DNA from: Streptomyces sp. NBC_01276
Lineage (GTDB): Bacteria; Actinomycetota; Actinomycetes; Streptomycetales; Streptomycetaceae
Assembly: GCF_041435355.1 (NCBI RefSeq)
Contig: NZ_CP108442.1
Span: 1,426,001 to 1,490,000 of the forward strand
Length of the DNA: 64,000 nt
Direction: 5' to 3'
Made by a program: the position numbers and the translations under genes. Position 1 is the stretch's first letter; each line of letters begins with the position of its first letter. The notes beneath the pieces were generated by a model, which saw only the letters and a list, made by a program, of their open reading frames with translations, made no database searches and was not told the origin of the DNA. Of this stretch, positions 26,493-34,406 are shown in pieces.

Positions 26493-26930
26493 TCAGAGCG
26501 ACGCCCCGACTCCGAGGCTTCCGGCGCCGATGGCTCCCCTCAGCACATGGGCGATCTCTTCGGGCTTGAGGTCGATGCCGTCGAGCCCTTCCGGGGTCAG
26601 CGGGACCTCCTCCAGCGCGTACTCGCCGCGGCCTTCAGCACTGAACTCGGGGCCGGTGCGGTCGTCGAAGGACCAGGTCGCGACGCGGGCGAGGTAGAAG
26701 AGCTGGCGTTCGTCGTCGGTCTCCATCGTGTGGAGAAGGCGGACGATGTCCGCCTTCCCCGCGATCTCCTCGTGGATCTCCCGGTGGAGGGCGGCCTCCC
26801 GGGACTCGTCGCTGGGCTCGACACCGCCGCCGGGCAGGACCCAGTACTCGGGGATGCCGGGCCGGGTGCGGCGGATGACCAGCATCGTGTCGTCGGCGGT
26901 GACGAGGACGGCGCGGACTCGTTCGATCAT
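26493..26930 (-). CDS. NUDIX hydrolase
   Basis: A 145-residue NUDIX protein with a complete box (GGGVEPSDESREAALHREI, then HEEI) and the usual N-terminal strand VRAVLVTADDTMLVIRR. ATG 26930 is preceded by AAGGAGACGAACCGAA, giving a good binding site. It is distinct from the NUDIX gene at 23083. It lies directly downstream of the short-chain dehydrogenase remnant, whose stop is 30 nt upstream of its start. Substrate unknown; members with this GIPEYWVLPGGG layout often sanitise nucleotide derivatives. Confidence 0.9.
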   Translation of the reverse strand: MIERVRAVLVTADDTMLVIRRTRPGIPEYWVLPGGGVEPSDESREAALHREIHEEIAGKADIVRLLHTMETDDERQLFYLARVATWSFDDRTGPEFSAEGRGEYALEEVPLTPEGLDGIDLKPEEIAHVLRGAIGAGSLGVGASL

Positions 26931-26960
26931 TTCGGTTCGTCTCCTTGCTTGTTGACGGTC

Positions 26961-27587
<627 letters not shown>

Positions 27588-27830
27588 CTAGCGGCGATCG
27601 CACGGCGCACTGATGAGTGCGCGCAGCACCGGTACGGCCGGGCCAGCGGCCACGAGACCGGCCAACACCGCGCCCCTCACCGGCACACCGGTCAGCGCCG
27701 TCAGCCCGCCCGTGATCAGACCGATGACGAATGCGGCGAGCAGGACGACGCTGGTGTGCAGGGACAGGAACACGGGGTCCGGCGAAGGGGTGGCGGAGGA
27801 GCCGGAGTCGACCGGCGGCGTCGGATTCAT
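27588..27830 (-). CDS. Small membrane protein, unknown function
   Basis: An 80-residue protein from ATG 27830 (MNPTPPVDSGSS...), with two predicted membrane helices: SVVLLAAFVIGLITGGLTAL and AVLAGLVAAGPAVPVLRALI, separated by a short GVPVRG turn. A preceding GGGAGGAGG gives a strong ribosome binding site. It resembles the many small double-spanning proteins of Streptomyces genomes and has no known domain. It is divergent from the WD40 gene. Confidence 0.65.
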   Translation of the reverse strand: MNPTPPVDSGSSATPSPDPVFLSLHTSVVLLAAFVIGLITGGLTALTGVPVRGAVLAGLVAAGPAVPVLRALISAPCDRR

Positions 27831-28029
27831 GGCTCGACCGTGCCCCCTCCTCCCGACTTGGTCTGCACCCGCCGAACACACCTGTCCCAGTCAGACCAGT
27901 CCGGTCCACGACCGGACAGAACGACTCAACCCGAGGCGCGTTCAGCGGTGTTCACTCATGTTCAGTGAAGGATCAGCGCCGTCGTGTACGCGGGCCTATC
28001 CTCGAGCTCACGGACCGATCGGGGGCGGA

Positions 28030-30150
28030 ATGATGGAGAGTCGGACGTACGTCACGTACGAGGAAGCCCTCCGGCACTTCGGACAGGAACTCAGTGAGCT
28101 GCGCGCTCAGCGCGGAGCGCCGTCCTTCGACCGCATGCGTGCCCGCGGCCTGAAGGTCGTCGGCGATGCCGCCAGCGCGTGCTCCAAAGGGACCATGAGT
28201 AAGGTCTTCGCCGGCGGACAGTTCATCTCGCTGGACAAGCTGATCTGGCTGGTGCGGGCCGTGATGTCCTGGGACGAGTACGGGGAGGAGTGCGCGCCGC
28301 CCGGCCGGCGCGACGAGGAACTCACCCCTTGGCGCGCCTGCTGGCAGTCCCTCAATACCCTCCGTACGCAGGCTCGCCGCCACCCGGCGCCACCCTCGCC
28401 TCGGCCGTCCGGACCCCGTCCAGTCTCCTTCAGACGTGGAGACGTCCTCACCGGCCATGACGGACCCGTCGTGTCCCTGGCGTTCTCCCCGGACGGCGGC
28501 CGCCTCGTCACCGCGAGCGGCGACGGCGCCGTGCGGCTCTGGAACCTCGCCACGCACAGGGTGATCAGCGAGATACGCATCAGCGACAGGGCCGCATTGT
28601 CGGTGGCGTTGTCGGTCGCGTTCTCGCCGGACGGCGACCGCGTCGTCTTCGGCAACCGCGAAGGACTCGTGCTGATGTGGGACACGGCCGCCCCGCCACC
28701 GGCTCTCGTGCCCTTCAAAGGTCACGAGGCCACCGTGTGGGCGGTCTCATTCTCACCAGACGGCCGTCTTCTCGCCACCGCGGGCGACGACAGCGGCGTG
28801 CGGCTGTGGGACGTCGCCACCGGTACTCAGATCGGCGAGCCCCTCACAGGCCCGGCCGGATCCATCCGGGCCCTCGCGATCTCTCCCGACGGCCGCCTCC
28901 TCGCCACCGGAGGCGAGGACACCGCCGTCCGGCTCTGGAACCTCACCACCCGCGCGGAGGCTGTCATCCTCCCTGCGGGGCACACCGCGTCCGTGCACGC
29001 TCTGGCGTTCTCCCCGGACGGCACTCTGCTCGTCACGGCGGGCAAGGACGGCACGCTCCGGTTCTGGGATGCCACCGGCCGCACCCCGATCGGTGATCCC
29101 GTGACTGGGCACACCGGACCCGTCTGGGCCGTGGCGTTCTCCCCCGGAGGACGCCGCCTCGTCACCGGAGGCGAGGACACCAACGTACGACTCTGGGAAG
29201 AGGGCACCTCCGTACGGCCGGGGGAAACGGACGCGTCCGTGGCGCTCGGGGAAGAGCCGACCACACGGCTCCGGTACGAGGACTCCCCCACACGGCCCCG
29301 GAAACCGGATACCCCGGACAGCACATCGTCCCCGCAGCCGCCCGCACCGCTGCCCCTCGCCGTCCGGGCGATGCTGCACCGCCGACTCCACGCGGGCCAC
29401 CCCCTGGAGCTGGGCGGACTCCTGCACGACACCGACGTCCACACGGTGGCGTTCGCCGCGGACGTCCTCGCGATCGGCAGCGACGACGGCGCCGTGCAAC
29501 TGTGGGACCCCATCCTGCGCACCCTGCGCCACGGCCCCCTCCCTACCCACGAGAATGCCGTCCTCTCCATGGCGTTCTCCCCAGACGGCGTCATCCTCGC
29601 CACCGGCGGTGCCGACGGCACCGTGCGACTACGGAACACGGTCACCGGCGATCTCATCGGCGCTCCCCTCGTCGATCACGGCGGAGACATCACGTTCGTG
29701 GCGTACTCGCCGAAGGGCACCCTCCTCGCCGGCGGAGGCCGCGACGGAACCGTGTGGCTGTGGGACACGGTGGGCCGATCATGGATCGACGTTCCGCTCG
29801 GCGGTATCGGCGCGGGCTCCCTCGCCCTGGCCTTCTCACCGGACGGCCGCCTTCTCGCGACCGGCGACATCGCCGGGACCGTCCGGTTGTGGGATGCCAC
29901 CACCGGGGAGCCGATCGGCATCCCCCTCGCGGACCATTCCGGGGCGGTTCCGGCGGTGGCGTTCTCCCCCGACGGCCGGACTCTCGCGACCGGTGACACG
30001 GACGGAACCCTGCGCCTGTGGGACGCCGCCACTGGCGGCCAGCTCGGCGCCCCCGTCCCCCATGACGGGGCCGTCGCCTCGCTGGCATTCTCCCCCGACT
30101 CCTCCGTACTCGCCGTCGCAACGAAGGAACGAGTCACCCTGTACGCCTAG
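28030..30150 (+). CDS. HTH-like N-terminal domain plus 12-blade WD40 repeat protein
   Basis: A 706-residue protein. Residues 1-85 (EALRHFGQELSELRAQRG, SKGTMSKVFAGGQFISLDKL) are an XRE-like helix-turn-helix of the sort found at the N-terminus of actinobacterial NACHT or WD40 proteins. I count twelve WD units: six between about residues 140 and 395 and six after a Pro-rich linker (about residues 400-450), each with a VxxLAFSPDG and VRLWD-like core, so two propellers are likely. No NTPase lies between, unlike the usual nSTAND layout. ATG 28030 or the adjacent ATG 28033 starts it. Likely a protein-interaction scaffold or sensor; the partner is unknown. Confidence 0.85.
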   Translation: MMESRTYVTYEEALRHFGQELSELRAQRGAPSFDRMRARGLKVVGDAASACSKGTMSKVFAGGQFISLDKLIWLVRAVMSWDEYGEECAPPGRRDEELTPWRACWQSLNTLRTQARRHPAPPSPRPSGPRPVSFRRGDVLTGHDGPVVSLAFSPDGGRLVTASGDGAVRLWNLATHRVISEIRISDRAALSVALSVAFSPDGDRVVFGNREGLVLMWDTAAPPPALVPFKGHEATVWAVSFSPDGRLLATAGDDSGVRLWDVATGTQIGEPLTGPAGSIRALAISPDGRLLATGGEDTAVRLWNLTTRAEAVILPAGHTASVHALAFSPDGTLLVTAGKDGTLRFWDATGRTPIGDPVTGHTGPVWAVAFSPGGRRLVTGGEDTNVRLWEEGTSVRPGETDASVALGEEPTTRLRYEDSPTRPRKPDTPDSTSSPQPPAPLPLAVRAMLHRRLHAGHPLELGGLLHDTDVHTVAFAADVLAIGSDDGAVQLWDPILRTLRHGPLPTHENAVLSMAFSPDGVILATGGADGTVRLRNTVTGDLIGAPLVDHGGDITFVAYSPKGTLLAGGGRDGTVWLWDTVGRSWIDVPLGGIGAGSLALAFSPDGRLLATGDIAGTVRLWDATTGEPIGIPLADHSGAVPAVAFSPDGRTLATGDTDGTLRLWDAATGGQLGAPVPHDGAVASLAFSPDSSVLAVATKERVTLYA

Positions 30151-30184
30151 GCCGTGTCTCCCCAGGGGCAGCCTCCGTTGGGGG

Positions 30185-30229
30185 TGCGTCAGTTTGTACG
30201 CTGTTTTCAAGCGCCGGGACTGGCTGTAG
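30185..30229 (+). pseudogene. Orphan CorA C-terminal tail (14 codons plus stop)
   Basis: CVSLYAVFKRRDWL-stop here matches the CorA end CTSLYVIFKKRDWL-stop at 10 of 14 residues, while only about 30 of 45 bases agree, with many synonymous changes. It is therefore the tail of a different corA allele, not a recent copy. No CorA sequence is recognisable upstream of it. Confidence 0.8.
30218..30229 (+). repeat. Distal copy of 12-bp direct repeat, candidate attachment core
   Basis: gactggctgtag, identical to 21940-21951. It marks the right boundary of the accessory island if the repeats are attachment cores. Confidence 0.55.
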
Positions 30230-30303
30230 GCCCATGCGCGAACCGGTTGCGCAGGCCCGGCGGCGGTCGTGGGGCCGCTCCTGGGGTCGCGGAGGCCGGT
30301 TGG

Positions 30304-31017
30304 TCAGCTCGTTGCCCGGACGGCGACTCTGATCAGGTCGGCGACCCGCGTGGGCTCGGACAGGACGACGGCGTGGGAGGCGTGCGGGAGTTCGACCACG
30401 ACGGCTCCGGCCCGTGCGGCGCCGAAGCGCTGGACCTCGGGGCTGATCGTGCGGTCCGCCCCGGCCACCAGGGCCCAGGACGGTTTCGTGCGCCACGCCG
30501 CCGCGGACGCGCTGTCGGTGAACGCGGCCGTGGCGAGCGGGCGTTGGGTCGCCGCGAGGACGCCGGCCACGGCCTCGGGCACGTCCGCCGCGAAGACGGA
30601 GGGGAAGGCCGTCTCCTCGATGGTGACCTCGACCGCGCAGTCGCCGTCGAGGAGCGGGTACGTCCACTCCTTCAGGTTGCCCGTCAGCGGGGGCTCGGGG
30701 AAGCTCCCCTGGAGCTGGCCGAGGCTCTCGCCCTCGTGGGGCACGTAGGCGGCCACGTAGACGAGCCCCACGACGTTCTCCGCGCCGCCCGCCACGGTGA
30801 TCAGCGCACCGCCGTACGAGTGGCCGACGAGTACGGCCGGACCCTCGACCTGCGTCAGGACGGAGGCGAGGTAGGCGGCGTCCGACGTCAGGCCCCGGAG
30901 CGGGTTCGACGGAGCGATCACCGGGATACCGCTGCTCCGCAGTTCCGCGATGACGCCTATCCAGCCGGTCGCGTCGGCGAAGGCACCGTGCACGAGGACG
31001 ACGGTGGGGTTGGTCAT
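30304..31017 (-). CDS. Alpha/beta hydrolase
   Basis: A 237-residue alpha/beta-hydrolase with oxyanion region LVHGAFADATGW, nucleophile elbow VGHSYGG, and a terminal His in LPHASHAVVLSEP. ATG 31017 follows AGAGGAC. It is a paralogue of the hydrolase at 46187, sharing the VVLVHGAFADA start, the GHSYGG elbow and ATQRPLA/VSQRPLA. Its gene starts 41 nt after the AraC-family regulator and probably depends on it. The substrate class (ester, lactone, halide) cannot be told from sequence. Confidence 0.9.
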   Translation of the reverse strand: MTNPTVVLVHGAFADATGWIGVIAELRSSGIPVIAPSNPLRGLTSDAAYLASVLTQVEGPAVLVGHSYGGALITVAGGAENVVGLVYVAAYVPHEGESLGQLQGSFPEPPLTGNLKEWTYPLLDGDCAVEVTIEETAFPSVFAADVPEAVAGVLAATQRPLATAAFTDSASAAAWRTKPSWALVAGADRTISPEVQRFGAARAGAVVVELPHASHAVVLSEPTRVADLIRVAVRATS

Positions 31018-31058
31018 GCGCGTCCTCTTCTCAGGGTCGGGCCACGTGTGGGGCGTCG

Positions 31059-31991
31059 TCACGGCGACGGCCGAGGCGCGGCCCGGCATTCCTGGGCGCC
31101 GGCATTCGTCGGGGCGAAGGCCGAGGTCGCCAGCGCCTGCCATTCGCTGGGACTCATGCCGTAGGCGCCGCGGAACGTGCGGCTGAAGTGCGAGGGGCTG
31201 CTGAAGCCCCAGCGGCGTGCCACCGCGGCCATGGTGATCCTCCGGTGGGAGCGGCCCAGCTCGAACCGGCAGAACTCGAGCCTGCGCCGTCGCACCCACT
31301 GGCTCACCGTGCTGCCGCCGTTCTGGAAGAGCTTCTGCAGGTACCGGACGGAGATGTGGTGGGCGCGTGCGATCGACTCGGGGGACAGGTCCGGGTCCAT
31401 CAGATGTTCTTCGATGTAGGCGCGGATACGGGACAGCATCTCGTTGCCGGCCCCGGCCGCGCCGTCGGCCCCGGCCGTCACGTCCGCTTCGAGGAGCTCC
31501 ATGACCAGGACGGAGAGGAGGTGTACGGCCGTCCGGGCACGCCGGTCCCCGATCGTGGAGCGGCAGAACTCCGCCTCGGCGGCGAGCGCGGTCAGGAAGC
31601 CGGACGCCAGCGCCCCGATCCCCTCCCCGCCGCGTACGGGTACGCCGAGCACCTGGTCCAGTTCCGGCTCCGTGACGCCCAGGTAGCAGCGGGGCACCCG
31701 GAAGAAGATCATCTGGCAGTCTTCGCCGAACTGCAGCAGGTGCTGTCGGGCCGGGTCGCAGAAGACCAGGTCGTTCGGCTCCAACAGGGCATTGGCACTC
31801 TTGGCACGCTCGTGGACCACGGTGACGGGCCCACGGACATGGACGCCGAGGTAGACGTGGTTGCGGTCGTTCGTGTCCGGCATCTCGGAAAGCACCTGGA
31901 CCAGCCGCCCCGAGCGGGAGGGGGGCGGGGTCGGATCAGACGCTTGCCGGGGCACCCGTTCGGGCGCACGTGACGTCAGGGTGAGAGTCAT
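31059..31991 (-). CDS. AraC-family transcriptional regulator
   Basis: A 310-residue regulator: an N-terminal ligand-binding-like domain (AraC_binding_2 type; VYLGVHVRGPVTVVH, NDLVFCDPARQHLLQFGED) and a C-terminal double HTH with SPESIARAHHISVRYLQKLF and the second recognition-helix region RWGFSSPSHFSRTFRGAYG. ATG 31991 is preceded by AGGAATCCC. It lies between two hydrolase genes on the same strand with 41-nt gaps either side, so it probably controls them and itself. Confidence 0.93.
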   Translation of the reverse strand: MTLTLTSRAPERVPRQASDPTPPPSRSGRLVQVLSEMPDTNDRNHVYLGVHVRGPVTVVHERAKSANALLEPNDLVFCDPARQHLLQFGEDCQMIFFRVPRCYLGVTEPELDQVLGVPVRGGEGIGALASGFLTALAAEAEFCRSTIGDRRARTAVHLLSVLVMELLEADVTAGADGAAGAGNEMLSRIRAYIEEHLMDPDLSPESIARAHHISVRYLQKLFQNGGSTVSQWVRRRRLEFCRFELGRSHRRITMAAVARRWGFSSPSHFSRTFRGAYGMSPSEWQALATSAFAPTNAGAQECRAAPRPSP

Positions 31992-32032
31992 CGGGATTCC
32001 TAGCCGTGGGTTCGCGCGGGCGGAGGGCGGGT

Positions 32033-32884
32033 TCACGCCCCGATCGCCGGCTCCTCGGCCAGGAACTTCTCCACCACGGCGTTGAAGGCCGGCGGGTTCT
32101 CCAGGAAGGGGAAGTGCGAGCTCGCCACGTCGGAGGCGAAGACGTGCAGGCGTGCGCCGGGAATCCGCTCGGCGACGAAGCGCTGCGAATCGGGGTGCAC
32201 ATGGCTTCCCTCACAGCCGATCACCAGGGTCGGCACGTCGATCCGGGGAAGCACGTCGCGCCAGTCCTGCGCGCAGTGGTCGAACAGCAGCGGTACGCCC
32301 GCGTGGGCGGGTGTCGACCTGATCTCCCCGGCGACGAAGGCCAGCACCTCGGGGTCGGGCTCGCCGGTGAACATGCCGCGCACGAAGTCGGCGAGGACCG
32401 TGTCGCCTTCCGGCCCCGCGAGTGCCGCGCCCAGGTACAACAGCCCCGACACATCGAAGATGGCACCGGCGTCCCGCTGTTCCCGCTCGGTCATCCAGGG
32501 CACGGCGGCGACCGCCGCGGGCTGGTCGACGGCGACGAAGCGCCGGATCCGTCCGGTCCCGTACTGGTCGACGAAGCTCCACCACACCGAGACGCCCATG
32601 GACCAGCCCAGTGCGTCGAAGCGGGCCAGCCCGAGATGGTCGACGAGTTCGAGCACGTCGCGGGAGAGCCGGGCGATGCGGTAGCCGTGACGGGGTGTGC
32701 CGGACTTGCCGTGGCCGCGGAGGTCGACGGTGACGACGCGACGACCGGGCGCCAGCCCCTCGATCTGGTGGCGGAACACCGCCTGCGTCTGCCCCCAGCC
32801 GTGCAGCATCACCAGCGGGACGCCCGCGCCGCCGGTGTCCTGGTACGCGAGCCGTACTCCGTCCGTCGTGATCAGTTCCTTCAT
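32033..32884 (-). CDS. Alpha/beta hydrolase
   Basis: A 283-residue alpha/beta-hydrolase: LVMLHGWGQTQAVFRHQ, GHGKSGTP loop, nucleophile elbow ALGWSMGVS, and a late His in VASSHFPFLENP. ATG 32884 follows GGGAGAGG. The layout resembles epoxide-hydrolase or haloperoxidase-like members, but the cap is ordinary and specificity is not visible. It is the first gene of a likely three-gene unit with the AraC regulator and the hydrolase at 30304. Confidence 0.9.
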   Translation of the reverse strand: MKELITTDGVRLAYQDTGGAGVPLVMLHGWGQTQAVFRHQIEGLAPGRRVVTVDLRGHGKSGTPRHGYRIARLSRDVLELVDHLGLARFDALGWSMGVSVWWSFVDQYGTGRIRRFVAVDQPAAVAAVPWMTEREQRDAGAIFDVSGLLYLGAALAGPEGDTVLADFVRGMFTGEPDPEVLAFVAGEIRSTPAHAGVPLLFDHCAQDWRDVLPRIDVPTLVIGCEGSHVHPDSQRFVAERIPGARLHVFASDVASSHFPFLENPPAFNAVVEKFLAEEPAIGA

Positions 32885-33022
32885 GACCTCTCCCCTGGTC
32901 AGAGGCGGTGTGCCGTTCCCGCCCGTCCCGGACATCATCGAATGGGGCCCGTCGCCCGCACCACCGCCCGCTGTAGGAATCGGGCCGTGGATCCTCCTCG
33001 CTTTGTCGAAGCGGGTCGGCGG

Positions 33023-34270
33023 TCAGGCGGCCCGGTCGTCGCCCGGGGCGAGGAGTTCCTCGATCCTGAGGCCGAGGTGCAGAGTGAGCCGGTGGGCGCC
33101 GTCGTCGAGGTCGAGTCCGGTGATCTCCTGGATCCGGCGCAGGCGGTAGTAGAGCGAGGTGCGGTGGATGCCCAGCGTGTCCGCGGTCCTGGGAATCGAT
33201 CCCGCGTGTTCGAGGAAGCGGCGCAGGGTGTCCCGCAGGCGGTCGCCGCCATGGGCCTTGCCCAGGGTACGGAGCGGCTTCGGCACCAGGGACGCGTTCA
33301 GGGCGTGCTCGGGGAGCTGCAGCAGCACGGCGAGTTCCCCGAGCGACTCCCAGTCACCGATGTTCTTCAGGGCGGGCAGTCGGCGTGCCGCGCGGGCCGC
33401 CACGAGCGCCTGTTCGTACGACGTCCATGCGTCGTCCAGGCCGGCGTGCCGGCCACCGACGCCGATCACGGGGTCCGCCGACGGGTCCAGGAAGGTGCGG
33501 AGTTCGTCGAGGATGCGAGCGGACTGGGCGGCGACCTCGTCCGGGCCCGGCGGCCGGTCGCGGAGCTGGAGCAGCATCGCCCGCTCCTTGCCGATCGCGA
33601 TGAGGCCCTGGGCGGAGCGCGTCTGCCGGAACCCCTCCAACGCCGCCCACAGGGCGGCCTCGGACTGCCGAACGAGCTCCGTCCCGCAGCTCAGCCGGAC
33701 GACGGTGACCAGGACGTGCTCCGCCGCCCCGAGCAGCCCGGCTTCCTTGCCGCGTCGACGCGCGGTGCTGCGTGCGCCGGCGTCGCCGCCGACGAGTGCG
33801 AGGGCCAGGTCCCGCTCGTCGGTCGTCCGGGTGTCGCCGGAGATGTGCTCTGCGTACATCTGGGCGGCCATGGCGTCCGCGGCCCGGGCGATGGCGGCGG
33901 TCTCCTCCTCCCCCAGCGTCTTCGCGGGCACGACCACCAGGAGCAGCCCGAGGAGATGCCCGCGCTTGCGCAGCGGCACGACGTAACGGGGCAGCAGCCC
34001 GAGGTCGTCACGGCCGTCGATGAATCCGGGCCTGGACCACCGGGTCACGCCCTGGGCGAGGACGTAGCGGATGGTCGCGTTGTCGGCGCGGCCCTGCAAC
34101 AGGGTGCCGATGCGCACCGGGTCCTCGTCGCCGAAGTGGCGGCTCGTGCAGACCATGCGGACCAGCGGGTCGTCGACGGCGACGGACCGGCCGAGCCGCT
34201 CCGCGAGCTCGTCGACGAGTGCCTGGAGCTCGGGGCTGCCGGGGCGCGCTCGCTGGGGCCTTACGGTCAT
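33023..34270 (-). CDS. PucR/CdaR-type transcriptional regulator
   Basis: A 415-residue regulator with a GAF-like N-terminal half (LGRSVAVDDPLVRMVCTS, YVVPLRKRGHLLGLLLVVVP), a GGDEF-like middle (VIGVGGRHAGLDDAWTSYEQ) and a C-terminal PucR HTH (GSIPRTADTLGIHRTSLYYR). That order is diagnostic of the family. ATG 34270 has GAGAGGAG upstream. A nested inverted repeat at 34287-34330 lies just upstream and may be its own operator. Confidence 0.92.
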   Translation of the reverse strand: MTVRPQRARPGSPELQALVDELAERLGRSVAVDDPLVRMVCTSRHFGDEDPVRIGTLLQGRADNATIRYVLAQGVTRWSRPGFIDGRDDLGLLPRYVVPLRKRGHLLGLLLVVVPAKTLGEEETAAIARAADAMAAQMYAEHISGDTRTTDERDLALALVGGDAGARSTARRRGKEAGLLGAAEHVLVTVVRLSCGTELVRQSEAALWAALEGFRQTRSAQGLIAIGKERAMLLQLRDRPPGPDEVAAQSARILDELRTFLDPSADPVIGVGGRHAGLDDAWTSYEQALVAARAARRLPALKNIGDWESLGELAVLLQLPEHALNASLVPKPLRTLGKAHGGDRLRDTLRRFLEHAGSIPRTADTLGIHRTSLYYRLRRIQEITGLDLDDGAHRLTLHLGLRIEELLAPGDDRAA

Positions 34271-34286
34271 GCGCGGCTCCTCTCTC

Positions 34287-34330
34287 GATCAACTGTCCCC
34301 GCGGACTTCTCCATTCCGCGGCTCTTGATC
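34287..34330. promoter_or_regulatory. Nested inverted repeat upstream of the PucR-type gene
   Basis: Outer arms GATCAA and TTGATC enclose inner arms CCGCGGA and TCCGCGG, 17-60 nt upstream of the start at 34270. The symmetry suits a dimeric regulator. It could alternatively form a hairpin in the leader. Confidence 0.5.
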
Positions 34331-34406
34331 ATTCTGAGGAAGCGAAGACGTCGGCACATCACACGAATCGTCCATTGCGATGACACCCATGTGGGATACG
34401 AAGGGA

